A stretch of DNA of 64,000 bases from Microbaculum marinum (GTDB taxonomy: Bacteria; Pseudomonadota; Alphaproteobacteria; Rhizobiales; Tepidamorphaceae), in NCBI RefSeq assembly GCF_042646165.1, contig NZ_JBHRTC010000003.1; one strand, written 5' to 3'. The notes under the pieces are model-generated. The model was not told the DNA's origin, ran no database searches, and saw only the letters and a list, made by a program, of their open reading frames with translations. How positions within the stretch are numbered: the stretch's first letter is position 1; each line of letters opens with the position of its first letter. Below are positions 33,275 through 42,352 of this stretch, piece after piece. A program made the position numbers and the translations under genes.

Positions 33275-34042
33275 ATGAGCGAACTGGCAGGACAGGCCGC
33301 GATCATAACGGGTGCAAGCCGCGGAATCGGCGCCGCGGCCGCGCGTGAGCTCGCAGGCCGGGGCGTCTCGGTCGTGCTCGCGGCGCGATCGAGCGGGGAC
33401 ATTTCCGGGATCGCCGACGAGATCGTCGCGGCCGGCGGCAAGGCGCTTGCCTGGACATGCGACGTATCGCGCTACTACGACGTTGCCGATGCCGTGAGGA
33501 TCTGCCGGAGCGAATTCGGCCGGCTGGACATTCTCCTCAACAATGCCGGCGTTATCGAGCCGATCGCCCGGATTGCCGAGTCCGATCCGCAGGAGTGGGC
33601 GAAGGTCGTCGACATCAACCTGATGGGCGTCTATCACGGCCTGCGCGCCGCGCTGCCGGTCATGGAGGAGCAGGGTTCCGGCACGATCATCAACATCAGC
33701 TCCGGCGCGGCGACCAGCGCGCTGGAGGGCTGGAGCCACTATTGCGCGACGAAGGCCGCCGTCCTGTCGCTGACCATGTGCGCCGACAAGGAATACCGGG
33801 ACAGGGGCATCCGCGTCGTCGGCCTGAGCCCGGGCACGGTGGCAACCGGCATGCAGGTCGCCATCAAGGCCTCGGGCGTCAATCCGGTCAGCCAGCTCGA
33901 CCCGTCGGTGCACATCCCCGCGGAGTGGGTGGCGAAGGCGATCGCCTGGCTGAGCGGTCCGGGCGCCGACGGCCATCTGGGCACGGACGTGTTACTCAGA
34001 TCGGCCGAGGTCAGAGAGGCCGTCGGGCTGCCGCAAGCGTAG
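33275..34042 (+). CDS. SDR family oxidoreductase
   Basis: A 255-residue classical short-chain dehydrogenase. The NAD(P) motif is TGASRGIG, then NNAG, the catalytic serine in INISSGAAT, and YCATKAA with the Tyr-Lys pair. LSPGTVATGM follows. The substrate is unknown. It converges on the LigM-like O-demethylase gene with a 20-base gap, so joint function in aromatic or C1 metabolism is only a suggestion. Confidence 0.85.
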   Translation: MSELAGQAAIITGASRGIGAAAARELAGRGVSVVLAARSSGDISGIADEIVAAGGKALAWTCDVSRYYDVADAVRICRSEFGRLDILLNNAGVIEPIARIAESDPQEWAKVVDINLMGVYHGLRAALPVMEEQGSGTIINISSGAATSALEGWSHYCATKAAVLSLTMCADKEYRDRGIRVVGLSPGTVATGMQVAIKASGVNPVSQLDPSVHIPAEWVAKAIAWLSGPGADGHLGTDVLLRSAEVREAVGLPQA

Positions 34043-34062
34043 GTTCGGCTGCGGCGCAGCCC

Positions 34063-35463
34063 TCAGGCTCTGCGGGTGCGCCAGCTGTCGGCGTAGGATT
34101 CTCGCGCCATCTTCGAATAGGGGACGGGAGACACCCGGACGCGGATCTCGGTCTGCCGGTGCGGCTCGACGGTGGTCTTGCGTGTGCCGCCGTCCTCCTC
34201 GCCCCAGACCAGCGTCAGCACGTCGCCCTCGTTGATGTCCGGATCGACGATGCCGAGCGACAGCATGGACTTCTCGTTGTAGCTGTAGCCGGCGAACATC
34301 GAGAAGCCGACCGTCCTGCCGCCCATCTCGATCCTGTCGTAGGAGGACGAGGCGTAGTTCGACAGCGGCAGGTCGATGTACTTGTAGGCCTCGCCCTCGG
34401 GCGCAAACATCGATGCCATCACCCTCGCCACATCCTCGGCGTTCCATTCGAAGGTGACCTTGCGGCGCTGCGGGGCGTCCTTCATCTTCTCGAGCGCCTC
34501 GCGGCCGATGAAGTCGTGGTCGAACTTCACGTATATCCCGTAGCCGAGCTCATACGGGTTGACGTAGTAGTCCTCGATGTCGGCGGAGACGAAGCTGCCG
34601 CCGATCGAGCCGGTCGCCTCGTAGCTGTCGGCCGGGAGCCATTCGCGATAGGGCTTCATCTTCTCGCCCGTATAGACGGCCGGGAGCGGCGAGGGGATCC
34701 AGCCCGATTCGAGCGTGTTGGTGGCATAGGCGCGCGAGCCGACCTGGTGCAGGCCGTGGTCCCTGCCGGCCTCGATGATGGCGGCGCGGATCTCCTCGCC
34801 CTCCTCGTAGGGACCCCAGACCTCGAGACCGGGCGCGCCGGCCATGCCGTGGCGCAGCGCCCGCACCTTGCGGCCGGCGATGGTGATCTCGTCCATGTTG
34901 AAGAACCGGATCTCCGGCACCGGCCCGCCGTTCAGCTTCTCGAGGATCTGCGGGGCGTTCGGCCCCTGGATCTGGTAGCGGTAGTGCCGCCGGACCACCG
35001 GCTTGCCGCCCGGCCGCGGCGGCGACCGGTCGTCGCGGGCAAGCTCGACGTCGTAGCCGCCGGTCGAGGCGTTGAACTCGACCCAGTTCACCGTCGGGGC
35101 GCGCCCGACGAGATTGTACTGGTTCTCCGCCAGGTGGAAGATGATCACGTCGCCGATGACATGGCCGCCATGGCTGCACGGCACGAAGTGCTTGGCCTTG
35201 TCGACGGGAAAGTTCTCGAAGGAGTTGATGGCCAGATAGGACAAAAGCTTCCTGGCGTCGGGACCCTCGACCATCAGTTCGGCCATGTGGTGGGACTGGT
35301 CGAAGAGCACCGCGGAATGGCTCCAGGCCCACTGTTCGCTGCGCCAGTTGGTGAATTCCGGCGGCACGACCGGATAGACATAGGCGCCGATCTGCGAATT
35401 GCGCAGCATGTCCACCGTGTTGCCGGCCGACGCGAGCGCGTCCTCCAGGGTCTTTCTGGTCAT
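34063..35463 (-). CDS. Aminomethyltransferase-fold protein, LigM-like O-demethylase
   Basis: A 466-residue GcvT-fold protein. Opening MTRKTLEDALASAGNTVDML and SEQWAWSHSAVLFDQSHHMA, plus LGYGIYVKFDHDFIGREALE, strongly recall LigM and DesA. These are the tetrahydrofolate-dependent demethylases of vanillate/3-O-methylgallate and syringate in sphingomonads (471 residues for LigM). Members of the wider family include dimethylsulfoniopropionate and sarcosine enzymes, so the substrate is inferred. No other lignin-aromatic genes are adjacent. Confidence 0.72.
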   Translation of the reverse strand: MTRKTLEDALASAGNTVDMLRNSQIGAYVYPVVPPEFTNWRSEQWAWSHSAVLFDQSHHMAELMVEGPDARKLLSYLAINSFENFPVDKAKHFVPCSHGGHVIGDVIIFHLAENQYNLVGRAPTVNWVEFNASTGGYDVELARDDRSPPRPGGKPVVRRHYRYQIQGPNAPQILEKLNGGPVPEIRFFNMDEITIAGRKVRALRHGMAGAPGLEVWGPYEEGEEIRAAIIEAGRDHGLHQVGSRAYATNTLESGWIPSPLPAVYTGEKMKPYREWLPADSYEATGSIGGSFVSADIEDYYVNPYELGYGIYVKFDHDFIGREALEKMKDAPQRRKVTFEWNAEDVARVMASMFAPEGEAYKYIDLPLSNYASSSYDRIEMGGRTVGFSMFAGYSYNEKSMLSLGIVDPDINEGDVLTLVWGEEDGGTRKTTVEPHRQTEIRVRVSPVPYSKMARESYADSWRTRRA

Positions 35464-35708
35464 TGTCGTTCCTTCCCACGATTGCGGACAGGGCTGTCAA
35501 AGCGCGTGCCGCCTGGTCCGATGAAGTCCCCGAAAGGATCGGCCATTGTTAGTGCAAAGGTAGTTTGGGAGTCGAACGACAATTGGGCAATGCGGAGGGT
35601 TATGCGGCTTTCCCTGCGCTATGCGAAAACCGGCCGGCCAAGGCGGCCGGCCGGTCGTCGCAATCGGTATCGGAGTCGGCGGTTTGCGGGCCGGGTAGCG
35701 GGAGCCGA

Positions 35709-36536
35709 CTACTGGAAGACGCAGCGATTGATCGCCGGTGCCTTGCCGTCGAGCAGCTTCGATAGAACGGTTGCGACGCCGGTCGGCGCACCGACCGCGA
35801 TCCTGGTTCCTGTCTTGGAGACGCTCGTCACGCCGCACAGCCGTTCCTGGTAGTCCTGATCGCAGCAGCGGCCGTTGACGTTCTTGGCGCCGGGCCTGCA
35901 CGACCACGGACCGGAGGCCTGGAAACCGATGGGCGAGGCCGCGGCGGGCGGGCAGGAACAGACGATCTCGTCCTTCTTGACGTGCCCGAGGCCGGGGAAG
36001 TCCTGGCCGACCGTGCTCTTGAAGCAGACGCCGCCGTCGCACTGGGCGGAGTATCCGGCCTCCGCGCCCATGCTCGTTCCCGGACAGGTGTAGAGCGCCA
36101 GCGGCCGGCCGAGCTTCTCCTTGGCCGGCTTGTAATCCTTTTCGAGCTGGCGCGGCGTGGCGTAGGTGCTGATCGTGAAGCCGTTTTCGACGCCCTCCTT
36201 CAGCAGATCGCAGACATCCTGCCGCTTGCCGCCTGCGCGGAAGTGGAAGGGCAGCGAAATGCTGTCTTCGTTCAGCACGTCGCACTTGCAGTAGGCGACC
36301 CCGTCGAGGGTCCAGCACTTGGCGGTTGCGCACAGGGCGAAGGTGTTGGGGTCGTCCGGCGATTCGGGGCAGATCTTGAAGGCGGACGGATTCGCCGCGA
36401 TCGCGGCAGGCGTCAGTTCGGCGATCGTGCGGCCATCGGTATCGGCGGTGCCGGCGATCCCGCTCGATGCGGAAACAAGCCCGGCGAATGCCGCGACCAG
36501 CATCGTCCGCAGGCGCGTCGTACGGGTGAATTGCAT
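35709..36536 (-). CDS. Putative secreted cysteine-rich protein
   Basis: A 275-residue protein from ATG 36536 with a signal peptide (MQFTRTTRLRTMLVAAFAGL...SSGIAG). The mature part has about 16 cysteines in pairs such as CATAKCW, YCKCD, CSCPP, CRPG, RCCDQ and the C-terminal NRCVFQ, suggesting a disulfide-stabilised periplasmic or extracellular protein. ISTYATPRQLEKDYKPAKEK is distinctive, but I do not recognise the family. The long upstream extension of the frame is antisense to nrdJ and is not real. Confidence 0.6.
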   Translation of the reverse strand: MQFTRTTRLRTMLVAAFAGLVSASSGIAGTADTDGRTIAELTPAAIAANPSAFKICPESPDDPNTFALCATAKCWTLDGVAYCKCDVLNEDSISLPFHFRAGGKRQDVCDLLKEGVENGFTISTYATPRQLEKDYKPAKEKLGRPLALYTCPGTSMGAEAGYSAQCDGGVCFKSTVGQDFPGLGHVKKDEIVCSCPPAAASPIGFQASGPWSCRPGAKNVNGRCCDQDYQERLCGVTSVSKTGTRIAVGAPTGVATVLSKLLDGKAPAINRCVFQ

Positions 36537-36827
36537 GTTGTCAGGCCCCTTGCGTTCATTGCCGTACGGCATCGTTGATACTCCCCGGGACCGGCGCGCA
36601 TTGGCTGATCGCCGTTGCACCGAATCTTCCGCCGGTCCGGCGATGATCTCACGGTTATCGGATTCCGACGACTGATTAAGTGTCAATAATTGGATGCAAA
36701 TCCCGTCTCCGGCATGTCGAGGACGTTGCCTCTCAGGTACAAAACATGAACATTTATTGACCTCGTGCACGTTTCGCACGATATTGGAAGGTGGCGCCAC
36801 CTTGGGCGCGCGTAACGAGTATCGAGC

Positions 36828-39215
36828 ATGGCAAGCAGGACCTCCCGCGACTCCATACCGCTCTCCCCGATCGCAACCGAGATCTGGGACATGAAGTACC
36901 GGCTGCGCGGCGAGGGCGGCGCTCCCGTCGAGGACAGCGTCGACGATACCCTCGGCCGGGTTGCGCGTGCCGTCGCGGACGCCGAGGTCCCCGAGCGTCG
37001 CGATGCGTGGGCGCAGCGGTTTCACGAGACGCTGAAGTCGGGCGCGTTCCTGCCCGCAGGCCGCATCCTGGCGGGGGCCGGCACCGGCCGCCGGGTGACC
37101 CTGTTCAACTGCTTCGTCATGGGAGAGATCCCCGACGACCTCGACGGCATCTTCACGCAGCTTCGCGAGGCGGCGCTGACCATGCAGCAGGGCGGCGGGA
37201 TCGGCCACGACTTCTCGACGCTGAGGCCGAAGGGCGCGGTGGTGAAGTCGATCGGCGCCGACGCGTCCGGGCCGGTCAGCTTCATGGAGGTCTGGGACGC
37301 CATGTGCCGGACGATCCAGTCGGCCGGCCACCGCCGCGGCGCCATGATGGGCACGCTGCGCTGCGACCATCCCGACATCGAATTGTTCATCGACGCCAAG
37401 GCGGACTCGGCGAAGCTGAGGATGTTCAACCTGTCGGTCCTCGTGACCGACGCCTTCATGCAGGCGGTTGCGGACGACGCCGACTGGGATCTCGTCTTCG
37501 ACGGCAAGGTCTACCGGACGGTGCGGGCGCGCGATCTGTGGGACCGCATCATGCGCTCCACCTACGACTACGCGGAACCGGGGGTCATCTTCATCGACCG
37601 GGTGAATGCGGAGAACAACCTCGCCTATTGCGAGACGATCCAGGCGACCAATCCGTGCGGCGAGCAGCCGCTGCCGCCATACGGCGCCTGCCTGCTCGGC
37701 TCCGTCAACCTCGCCAGACTGGTTCATGATCCCTTCGAGCCGACGGCGCGCCTGGACGCCGACGAACTTGAGGAGACGGTGGCGACCGCGATCCGTTTCC
37801 TCGACAACGTCGTCGGCGTCTCGAATTTCCCGCTTCCCGCCCAGCGCGAGGAGGCCGAGGCCAAGCGCCGGCTGGGCCTCGGCGTCACCGGTCTTGCGGA
37901 TGCTCTTGCCATGCTCGGGCTGGTCTACGGTTCCGACGAGGGCGCCGAGGCGGCCGGCGCCTGGATGCGGACGATCCAGAATGCCGCCTATCGCGCGAGC
38001 GCGCGGCTCGCCGCCGAGAAGGGCGCCTTCCCGCTGTTCGACAGGGACCGGTTCCTGGAAAGCCCGACGGTCGCCCGGCTCGACGAGGACGTTCGGGCGC
38101 TGATCGCGACGCACGGCCTGCGCAACTCGCACGTCACCTCGATCGCCCCGACCGGCACCATCTCGCTGTTCGCCGACAACGTCTCGTCGGGCATCGAGCC
38201 GATCTTCTCGCTGGCCTACCGGCGCGCCGTGCTGATGCCCGACGGCACGCGCCGCGAGGAAGAGGTCAGCGATCACGCCTACAGGCTCTACCGCGCCCGG
38301 TTCGGCGAGGAGGCCGGTGTCGCGGACGCCTTCGTCACGGCGCAGACGCTGACCCCGGCCGCGCACCTGAAGATGCAGGCGGCGCTGCAGCCGTGGGTCG
38401 ATTCCTCGATCTCCAAGACCATCAACGTGCCGCGCGACACCACGTTCGAGGCCTTCAAGGACCTCTATGCGCAGGCCTATGCGATGGGCCTGAAGGGCTG
38501 CACCACCTACCGGCCGAACCCGGTGACCGGGTCGGTCCTCAGCGTGGTGGAAACGGCCGGCGGCCAGGCAAGCGCCGGTCAGGAGGCCGCCGGCGATTCG
38601 CAGACAAGCCTGCCGCTGCCGGCGCCGGAGATACCCGCCGAGGCCCGGACCGTTCCCCCCGACGGCGCCGCGGTCGTGCGGCTGACGGAGCCGCTGAAGC
38701 GGGACGCGATCCTGCCCGGCTTCACCTACAAGCTGCGCTGGCCGGACATGGAGCATTCCTTCTACATCACCATCAACGACATCCTCCGCGACGGGCGGCG
38801 CCGGCCGTTCGAGATCTTCATCAACTCGCGCAATGTCGAGCACTATGCCTGGACCGCGGCCCTGACGCTCTTGATCTCCGCCGTGTTTCGCCGCGGCGGC
38901 GACGTGTCCTTCGTGGTCGACGAACTGAAGGCGGTGTTCGATCCGCGCGGCGGCCAGTGGATGAACGGCCGCTACGTGCCGAGCCTTCTGGCCGCGATCG
39001 CCGACGTCATCGAGAAGCACATGGTCGATATCGGCTTTCTCGCCTCGAGCGGCGACAGCCGGCGCGACGTGCGGGAAGAGCCAAAGGCGAAGGCGATGAT
39101 CGCCGGCATGCCGGAAGGGTCGGGGGCGACCTGCCCCCGCTGCGGCCATCCCAGCCTGCATCACCGCGAGGGCTGCCTCGCCTGCCTCGACTGCGGCTAT
39201 TCCAAATGCGGGTGA
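36828..39215 (+). CDS. nrdJ: Adenosylcobalamin-dependent ribonucleoside-diphosphate reductase (class II)
   Basis: B12-dependent ribonucleotide reductase, 795 residues, making deoxynucleotides without oxygen or an R2 subunit. The radical site is NPCGEQPLPPYGACLLGSVN, with the thiyl cysteine in PCGE and a redox cysteine in YGAC. The partner cysteine is in LFNCFVMGE. The phosphate loop APTGTISLFADNVSSGIEP is present. A TSCPD-type C-terminal domain (about residues 620-730) and a zinc ribbon (CPRCG, CLACLDCG) end the protein. I saw no cobalamin riboswitch upstream. Confidence 0.9.
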   Translation: MASRTSRDSIPLSPIATEIWDMKYRLRGEGGAPVEDSVDDTLGRVARAVADAEVPERRDAWAQRFHETLKSGAFLPAGRILAGAGTGRRVTLFNCFVMGEIPDDLDGIFTQLREAALTMQQGGGIGHDFSTLRPKGAVVKSIGADASGPVSFMEVWDAMCRTIQSAGHRRGAMMGTLRCDHPDIELFIDAKADSAKLRMFNLSVLVTDAFMQAVADDADWDLVFDGKVYRTVRARDLWDRIMRSTYDYAEPGVIFIDRVNAENNLAYCETIQATNPCGEQPLPPYGACLLGSVNLARLVHDPFEPTARLDADELEETVATAIRFLDNVVGVSNFPLPAQREEAEAKRRLGLGVTGLADALAMLGLVYGSDEGAEAAGAWMRTIQNAAYRASARLAAEKGAFPLFDRDRFLESPTVARLDEDVRALIATHGLRNSHVTSIAPTGTISLFADNVSSGIEPIFSLAYRRAVLMPDGTRREEEVSDHAYRLYRARFGEEAGVADAFVTAQTLTPAAHLKMQAALQPWVDSSISKTINVPRDTTFEAFKDLYAQAYAMGLKGCTTYRPNPVTGSVLSVVETAGGQASAGQEAAGDSQTSLPLPAPEIPAEARTVPPDGAAVVRLTEPLKRDAILPGFTYKLRWPDMEHSFYITINDILRDGRRRPFEIFINSRNVEHYAWTAALTLLISAVFRRGGDVSFVVDELKAVFDPRGGQWMNGRYVPSLLAAIADVIEKHMVDIGFLASSGDSRRDVREEPKAKAMIAGMPEGSGATCPRCGHPSLHHREGCLACLDCGYSKCG

Positions 39216-39399
39216 GGCACCCGCGGCTCGTACAGGGGCGCGGGCAGGGCTGACCGACGAGGTGCCTGGGCCGTGCCGGAGCTTTTCAGATTCGCCTTTG
39301 GCCCGGGTCCGTTATCTCTCGGGGAATCTACCCGATGCCGGGCCTTCGGGTGATCAGCCCGCCGATTGACTCTCACGCTGAACAATGGAATCCATATTG

Positions 39400-39414
39400 G
39401 AACAAAACAGGAAC
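39400..39414 (+). promoter_or_regulatory. LexA (SOS) box upstream of imuA
   Basis: GAACAAAACAGGAAC is a perfect match to the alphaproteobacterial LexA direct-repeat operator GAAC-N7-GAAC. It lies 54 bases before the imuA GTG, the expected position for repression of the imuA-imuB-dnaE2 cassette and induction by DNA damage. The A-rich spacer is usual. Confidence 0.88.
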
Positions 39415-39467
39415 AAAAGCTGTTGTCACCGGGCGGCGGAAGCATTTGCCCGGAACGGAGAGCCATT

Positions 39468-40484
39468 GTGCCCGACGCACCTGACACCCTGCCCGATCTC
39501 GACAGCCTGCGGCGGCGCATCGCGCGGCTGGAGGGTGACGGGGGTGGGTCGGCGGAGCCGGATCAAAGCCGGGTCGCGTCGCCTGTCCCGCTCGGCCATC
39601 CCGCGCTCGACGACACGCTCGGCGGCGGCCTGAGGCGGGGGGACCTGCACGAAATCCGCGCCAGCGAGGCGAACGGGGCGCTCGCCTTCGGCTTCGCCGC
39701 AGCGCTTGCCGCCCGTCTTTGCGCCTGGCCCGGCGGCGATCGGGTCGACGTTGACCGGCCACCTCTGGAGCGGACAGCGCAGGGCCCCACTGGCCGCCAC
39801 CGGCCGGGTGGCCGCTGGACGCTGATCGTGACCACCTTCGACGGCGCCGGCGAATGGGGCCGGCCCTACGGTCCGGGCCTTGCCGCCTTCGGCCTCGACC
39901 CCGGCCGGCTGCTGATCGTGGAGACGCGGCGCCCCCGCGAGGCGCTGTGGGCGGCCGAGGAGGGCCTGTCGAGCCGGGCCCTCGCCGCCGTGCTGGCCGA
40001 GATCCGGGGCGACCCGGCAGTGGTCGACATGACCGCGACCCGGCGACTGACCCTACGCGCCGCCCGCAGCGGCGTGACCGCGATGCTGGTTCGGCCGGGC
40101 GCCGGCGCCGGCCTCAGCGCAGCCCGCACCCGCTGGCGCATCAGCCCGCCCGCGGACCTGGGCGTTTCCGAGTCCCTGGCCCTGCCGCAGCCGGCCTGGC
40201 AGGCCGATCTGGAACGCAACGCCGCCCGCCCCGGCGGCTGTTTCACCCTGATGTGGAAGCCCGATGAGCACGTCTTCACCCCCGCCCCTCCCCTCCTCAC
40301 GTCCGGCATCGCGGACCCCGGCACCGGTCAGCCCGGATCGGCCTGGTCCGGATCCGATTGGCCTGGATCCGATCGGTCCGGCACGGCGGTTCCTCGCCGT
40401 CAGGCTGCCGCACCTGCCGGTCGAACGGCTGAGGGGGGCTCCGCCGACCGGCCGGCCGTCCTGCCGCTCCGGCGCGCCGGATGA
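39468..40484 (+). CDS. imuA: SOS mutagenesis protein ImuA
   Basis: RecA/SulA-like accessory protein of the ImuABC mutasome, 338 residues from GTG 39468 (GGAG about nine bases upstream). LGHPALDDTLGGGLRRGDLHEI is the family opening. RRLTLRAARSGVTAMLVR and WRISPPADLG, then GGCFTLMWKPDEH, mark the normal C-terminus. Beyond that, about 70 further residues (SGSDWPGSDRSG and on) run through the start of imuB in another frame. The upstream frame to 39366 contains the LexA box and is not translated. Confidence 0.88.
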   Translation: MPDAPDTLPDLDSLRRRIARLEGDGGGSAEPDQSRVASPVPLGHPALDDTLGGGLRRGDLHEIRASEANGALAFGFAAALAARLCAWPGGDRVDVDRPPLERTAQGPTGRHRPGGRWTLIVTTFDGAGEWGRPYGPGLAAFGLDPGRLLIVETRRPREALWAAEEGLSSRALAAVLAEIRGDPAVVDMTATRRLTLRAARSGVTAMLVRPGAGAGLSAARTRWRISPPADLGVSESLALPQPAWQADLERNAARPGGCFTLMWKPDEHVFTPAPPLLTSGIADPGTGQPGSAWSGSDWPGSDRSGTAVPRRQAAAPAGRTAEGGSADRPAVLPLRRAG

Positions 40485-41997
40485 GACGGGCGCTCCCGCG
40501 GTCCCGCACGCCACGGTCGAGACTGCGGGCAACGCCATGCGGCTCGCCGCCGTCGACCGGGTCGCCGCCGCGGCCGGGCTCGATCCGGGCCTGACGCTGG
40601 CCGACGCCCGCGCCCGCCGACCCGACCTCGAGACCTTTCCCGCCGATCCGGAGGCGGACCGCCGAACGCTGCTGGCGCTTGCCGAGTGGGCGGGGCGCTA
40701 CACGCCGCTGGTGTCGCTCGACGGGCCGTGCGGCCTGGTCCTGGACATCGCCGGTTGCACCCACCTGTTCGGCGGCGAGACCGCGCTTCTCGCCGACCTC
40801 ACCGGCCGGGTTCGGCGCCGAGGCCGGACCGGCGCCGCCGCGATCGCCGACACGGCAACCGCGGCCCGTGCGCTTGCCCGCACGACGCCGGGAACCGTCG
40901 TACCGCCCGGTGGCAACGCCGAGGCCGTCGCGGCCCTGCCCGTCGGGGCGCTCGAGGCGGACCCATCCACCGTCGCCACGCTCGACCGGCTCGGCCTGAA
41001 GCGCATCGGCCAGCTCGTCGGCCTGCCGCGCCAGACGCTGGCCGCCCGGTTCGGCCCCGACCTGTTGACCCGTCTCGACCGGGCCCTCGCCAGGGCCGAC
41101 GAGCCGCTGTCGCCGCTGCGCGCGCCGCCGGCGTTTCTCGTGGAGCGGACCTTCGCCGAGCCGATCCGCCTGGTCGAGGACATCGAGCGGACGATCCGGA
41201 CGCTGGCCGGACATCTCGCCGAACCGCTGACGCGCCACGGCCAGGGCGCGCGGCGACTGGCGCTGACCCTGTTCCGCCTCGACGGCAGGGCCTTGCGGAT
41301 AGAGGCGGGGCTCAGCCGGCCGGCACGCGCGCCCGACGTGATGGCCTCGCTGCTGCGGGAGCGGCTGGTCACCTTCGACAGCGGCCTCGATACCGGCGAG
41401 GGGATCGAACTGGTACGGCTCGCCGCAGAGGTGGTCGAGGCCTTCGATGCCGAGCAGGTGGCCGCCGCCCGGATTGCGCCGGACCGGACGGAGGACGAGG
41501 AGGCGCTCGCCCGCCTCGCCGACCGGCTGGCCGCGCGCCTGGGACGCGACCACGTCGTCCGGCTGGTCAGTCGCGACAGTCACATTCCGGAGCGGGCCGC
41601 TGCCGCGGTGCCCGCCGTCGACGGCCTGTCGGGAACGCACTGGCCGCAGCCCCTGCCGCGCCCCGGCCGGGCACCCGAACGGCCGCTTCGGCTGCTGGCG
41701 GTGCCCGAGCCGATCGAGGCGATCGCCGAGGTGCCGGACGGGCCGCCGATCCGCTTTCGCTGGCGCCGGGTCCTGCGCCGCATCGCGCGCATGGAGGGCC
41801 CGGAGCGCATCGCGCCGGAATGGTGGGCGCAGGCTGGCGGCGGCCTGCAGGAGGCAAGCGAGGATGCGGCGACGCTGACCCGGGACTATTTCCGCGTCGA
41901 GGACGATGCCGGCCGCCGCTACTGGGTGTTCCGGGCAGGGCTCTTCGGCCGCGAAACGGCGCGTCCGCGCTGGTACCTGCACGGGCTGTTCGGATGA
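40264..41997 (+). CDS. imuB: Y-family polymerase-like protein ImuB
   Basis: Non-catalytic Y-family polymerase that bridges DnaE2 to the beta clamp and RecA, 577 residues. The conserved start is RRFLAVRLPHLPVERLR at about residue 42. Little-finger and HhH parts include LDRLGLKRIGQLVGLPRQTL, and FLVERTFAEPIRLVEDIERT follows. The C-terminus is RDYFRVEDDAGRRYWVFRAG. No start codon exists between the ATG at 40264 and the conserved block, so translation must begin inside imuA, with 221 bases of overlap. Confidence 0.9.
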   Translation: MSTSSPPPLPSSRPASRTPAPVSPDRPGPDPIGLDPIGPARRFLAVRLPHLPVERLRGAPPTGRPSCRSGAPDETGAPAVPHATVETAGNAMRLAAVDRVAAAAGLDPGLTLADARARRPDLETFPADPEADRRTLLALAEWAGRYTPLVSLDGPCGLVLDIAGCTHLFGGETALLADLTGRVRRRGRTGAAAIADTATAARALARTTPGTVVPPGGNAEAVAALPVGALEADPSTVATLDRLGLKRIGQLVGLPRQTLAARFGPDLLTRLDRALARADEPLSPLRAPPAFLVERTFAEPIRLVEDIERTIRTLAGHLAEPLTRHGQGARRLALTLFRLDGRALRIEAGLSRPARAPDVMASLLRERLVTFDSGLDTGEGIELVRLAAEVVEAFDAEQVAAARIAPDRTEDEEALARLADRLAARLGRDHVVRLVSRDSHIPERAAAAVPAVDGLSGTHWPQPLPRPGRAPERPLRLLAVPEPIEAIAEVPDGPPIRFRWRRVLRRIARMEGPERIAPEWWAQAGGGLQEASEDAATLTRDYFRVEDDAGRRYWVFRAGLFGRETARPRWYLHGLFG

Positions 41998-42052
41998 GTT
42001 GCGGAGCGGGGCGTCCGGGCTGGCGCGGTTCCGGCCCCGGGGCCCGGACGGT

Positions 42053-42352
42053 TCAGGCGCGCTTCTTCTGCTCCGCCTCGACGACACGCCGCAGCGCATC
42101 GTTGAGCCGCGTCTGCCAGCCGCGGCCGCCGGCCCGGAAATGCTCCACCACGTCCTGGTCGAGCCGCAGGGTCGTCTGCACCTTGGTCGGCGCCTTCTGC
42201 GGACCGCGGGTCCTGGGCCTGGGAAAATCGAGATCGGGGAAGACCTCGCGCGCCGGGCGCAGACCTGCCAGCTGCTCGTCCGTCAGTTCCGGACTGGCCA
42301 CATCATCCCAATCCTTCCTGGAAATATGCGCCGGTTTCCTACGCTCGCTCAT
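42053..42352 (-). CDS. brnA: Antitoxin BrnA
   Basis: Type II antitoxin, 99 residues from ATG 42352 (GGGAAAG upstream); ATG 42373 is an alternative. The N-terminal toxin-neutralising part includes ISRKDWDDVASPELTDEQ. The C-terminal ribbon-helix-helix reads KVQTTLRLDQDVVEHFRAGG, then WQTRLNDALRRVV. BrnA binds BrnT and represses the operon. It overlaps the end of brnT. The pair is antisense to, and lodged between, imuB and dnaE2. Confidence 0.9.
   Translation of the reverse strand: MSERRKPAHISRKDWDDVASPELTDEQLAGLRPAREVFPDLDFPRPRTRGPQKAPTKVQTTLRLDQDVVEHFRAGGRGWQTRLNDALRRVVEAEQKKRA

Noticed and set aside
34063..35463. Glycine cleavage T-protein GcvT
   Set aside because: It is about 100 residues longer than GcvT, lacks gcvH/gcvP neighbours, and has LigM/DesA-type opening and closing motifs.
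36541..36827. Cobalamin riboswitch before nrdJ
   Set aside because: I looked for the conserved B12-box pattern in the 290-base region and could not find it.
36537..39164. Long antisense frame opposite nrdJ, continuous with the cysteine-rich protein gene
   Set aside because: High-GC genes often leave an open antisense frame. The content is Arg/Gly/His-rich and the secreted protein has its own ATG and signal peptide at 36536.
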